Made by a program: the position numbers and the translations under genes. Below are positions 5,049-5,437 of a DNA stretch of 5,437 nucleotides, one piece after another. Position 1 is the first letter of the stretch, and each line of letters begins with the position of its first letter. Below the pieces are notes generated by a model. It made no database searches. It was not told the origin of the DNA and was given only the letters and a program-made list of their open reading frames with translations. The stretch is from contig CAYOXX010000129.1 of NCBI GenBank assembly GCA_964408025.1, positions 1 through 5,437 on the forward strand. Reading direction: 5' to 3'. This DNA comes from CAYOXX01 sp964408025. GTDB lineage: Bacteria > Acidobacteriota > DATKUA01.

Positions 5049-5437
5049 TCGGCTACCTGCGCGGCCGGCTGCTGGCCAAGGGGCCGAACGAGGCGATCGT
5101 CGACGCCGGTGGTGTCGGCTACCGGCTGGCGATCCCGGTCAGCACCTTCTACGAGCTGGGGGAGGTTGGCGGCGAGGCGCGGCTGCACGTCCTCACTCTG
5201 GTGCGGGACGACTCGATCGCCCTCTACGGCTTCATCAGTCGCGGCGAGAAGGATCTCTTTCAGCGGCTGATCGCCATCTCAAACGTCGGCCCCAAGACTG
5301 CCCTGGCAATCCTGAGCGGCATGGGACCTGCCGAGCTGCTGGCGGCCGTCGAGTCCGAGGAGTACCACCGCATCGCACAGACGCCGGGGATCGGCAGGAA
5401 GACTGCCGAGCGGCTGGTGCTGGAGCTGCGCGACAAG
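5045..5437 (+). CDS. ruvA: Holliday junction branch migration protein RuvA, N-terminal 131 residues (cut by window edge)
   Basis: Translation from GTG 5045, which overlaps the ruvC stop as GTGA, gives an open frame to the last base. It begins MIGYLRGRLLAKGPNEAIVD, the typical RuvA OB-fold opening, followed by GVGYRLAIP. Asp55-Asp56 in RDDSIALYGF stand where E. coli has its acidic-pin pair Glu55-Asp56, which helps separate strands at the junction. The two helix-hairpin-helix motifs that grip the DNA backbone are visible at about 71-90 (ISNVGPKTALAIL) and 106-125 (TPGIGRKTAERLV). RuvA is usually about 200 residues, so the flexible linker and C-terminal domain that contacts the RuvB motor lie beyond the window. 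The four-base overlap with ruvC implies coupled translation. RuvA tetramers hold the junction open for RuvB-driven migration before RuvC cuts. Confidence 0.95.
   Translation, partial: MIGYLRGRLLAKGPNEAIVDAGGVGYRLAIPVSTFYELGEVGGEARLHVLTLVRDDSIALYGFISRGEKDLFQRLIAISNVGPKTALAILSGMGPAELLAAVESEEYHRIAQTPGIGRKTAERLVLELRDK

Overview
The window comes from a GC-rich bacterium. The four complete or near-complete core genes are strongly GC-biased; for example, 48 of 60 bases at 2221-2280 are G or C. The order yebC-ruvC-ruvA, and a GAF-like protein whose C-terminal helical block resembles proteins I associate with Acidobacteriota or deltaproteobacterial-type genomes, suggest one of those groups. This placement is inference and weak.

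Layout. Positions 1-185 hold the 5' end of an unrecognised minus-strand gene that leaves the window on the left. A short divergent regulatory region (about 160-266) contains back-to-back promoter candidates and a perfect 16-bp palindrome. It separates that gene from a plus-strand gene (267-1427) with a GAF-like domain, an acidic Ala/Pro/Glu linker containing a 39-bp tandem duplication, and a C-terminal helical domain. Next is a PLP-dependent class I/II aminotransferase (1519-2682) of the kynurenine/methionine aminotransferase-like subgroup.

Positions about 2690-3715 form an AT-rich island (18 of 60 G+C at 3061-3120, 25 of 60 at 3241-3300) that contrasts sharply with both sides. It carries a 194-residue four-helix membrane protein of unknown function, then a small gene (3495-3700) that reads as one 68-residue protein only if a T5 run is restored to T6. 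The small gene is bracketed by a 9-bp inverted repeat. This is the accessory and least explained part of the window.

After the island, a good sigma70-type promoter (3723-3751) precedes a tight operon. It encodes YebC (3781-4521), RuvC Holliday-junction resolvase (4530-5048) and RuvA (5045 to the right edge, cut off at residue 131). RuvA and RuvC act together, with a RuvB expected nearby, in branch migration and resolution of recombination intermediates. YebC is a TACO1-family protein commonly encoded next to them.

No tRNA, rRNA, CRISPR array, transposase or convincing intrinsic terminator was seen.
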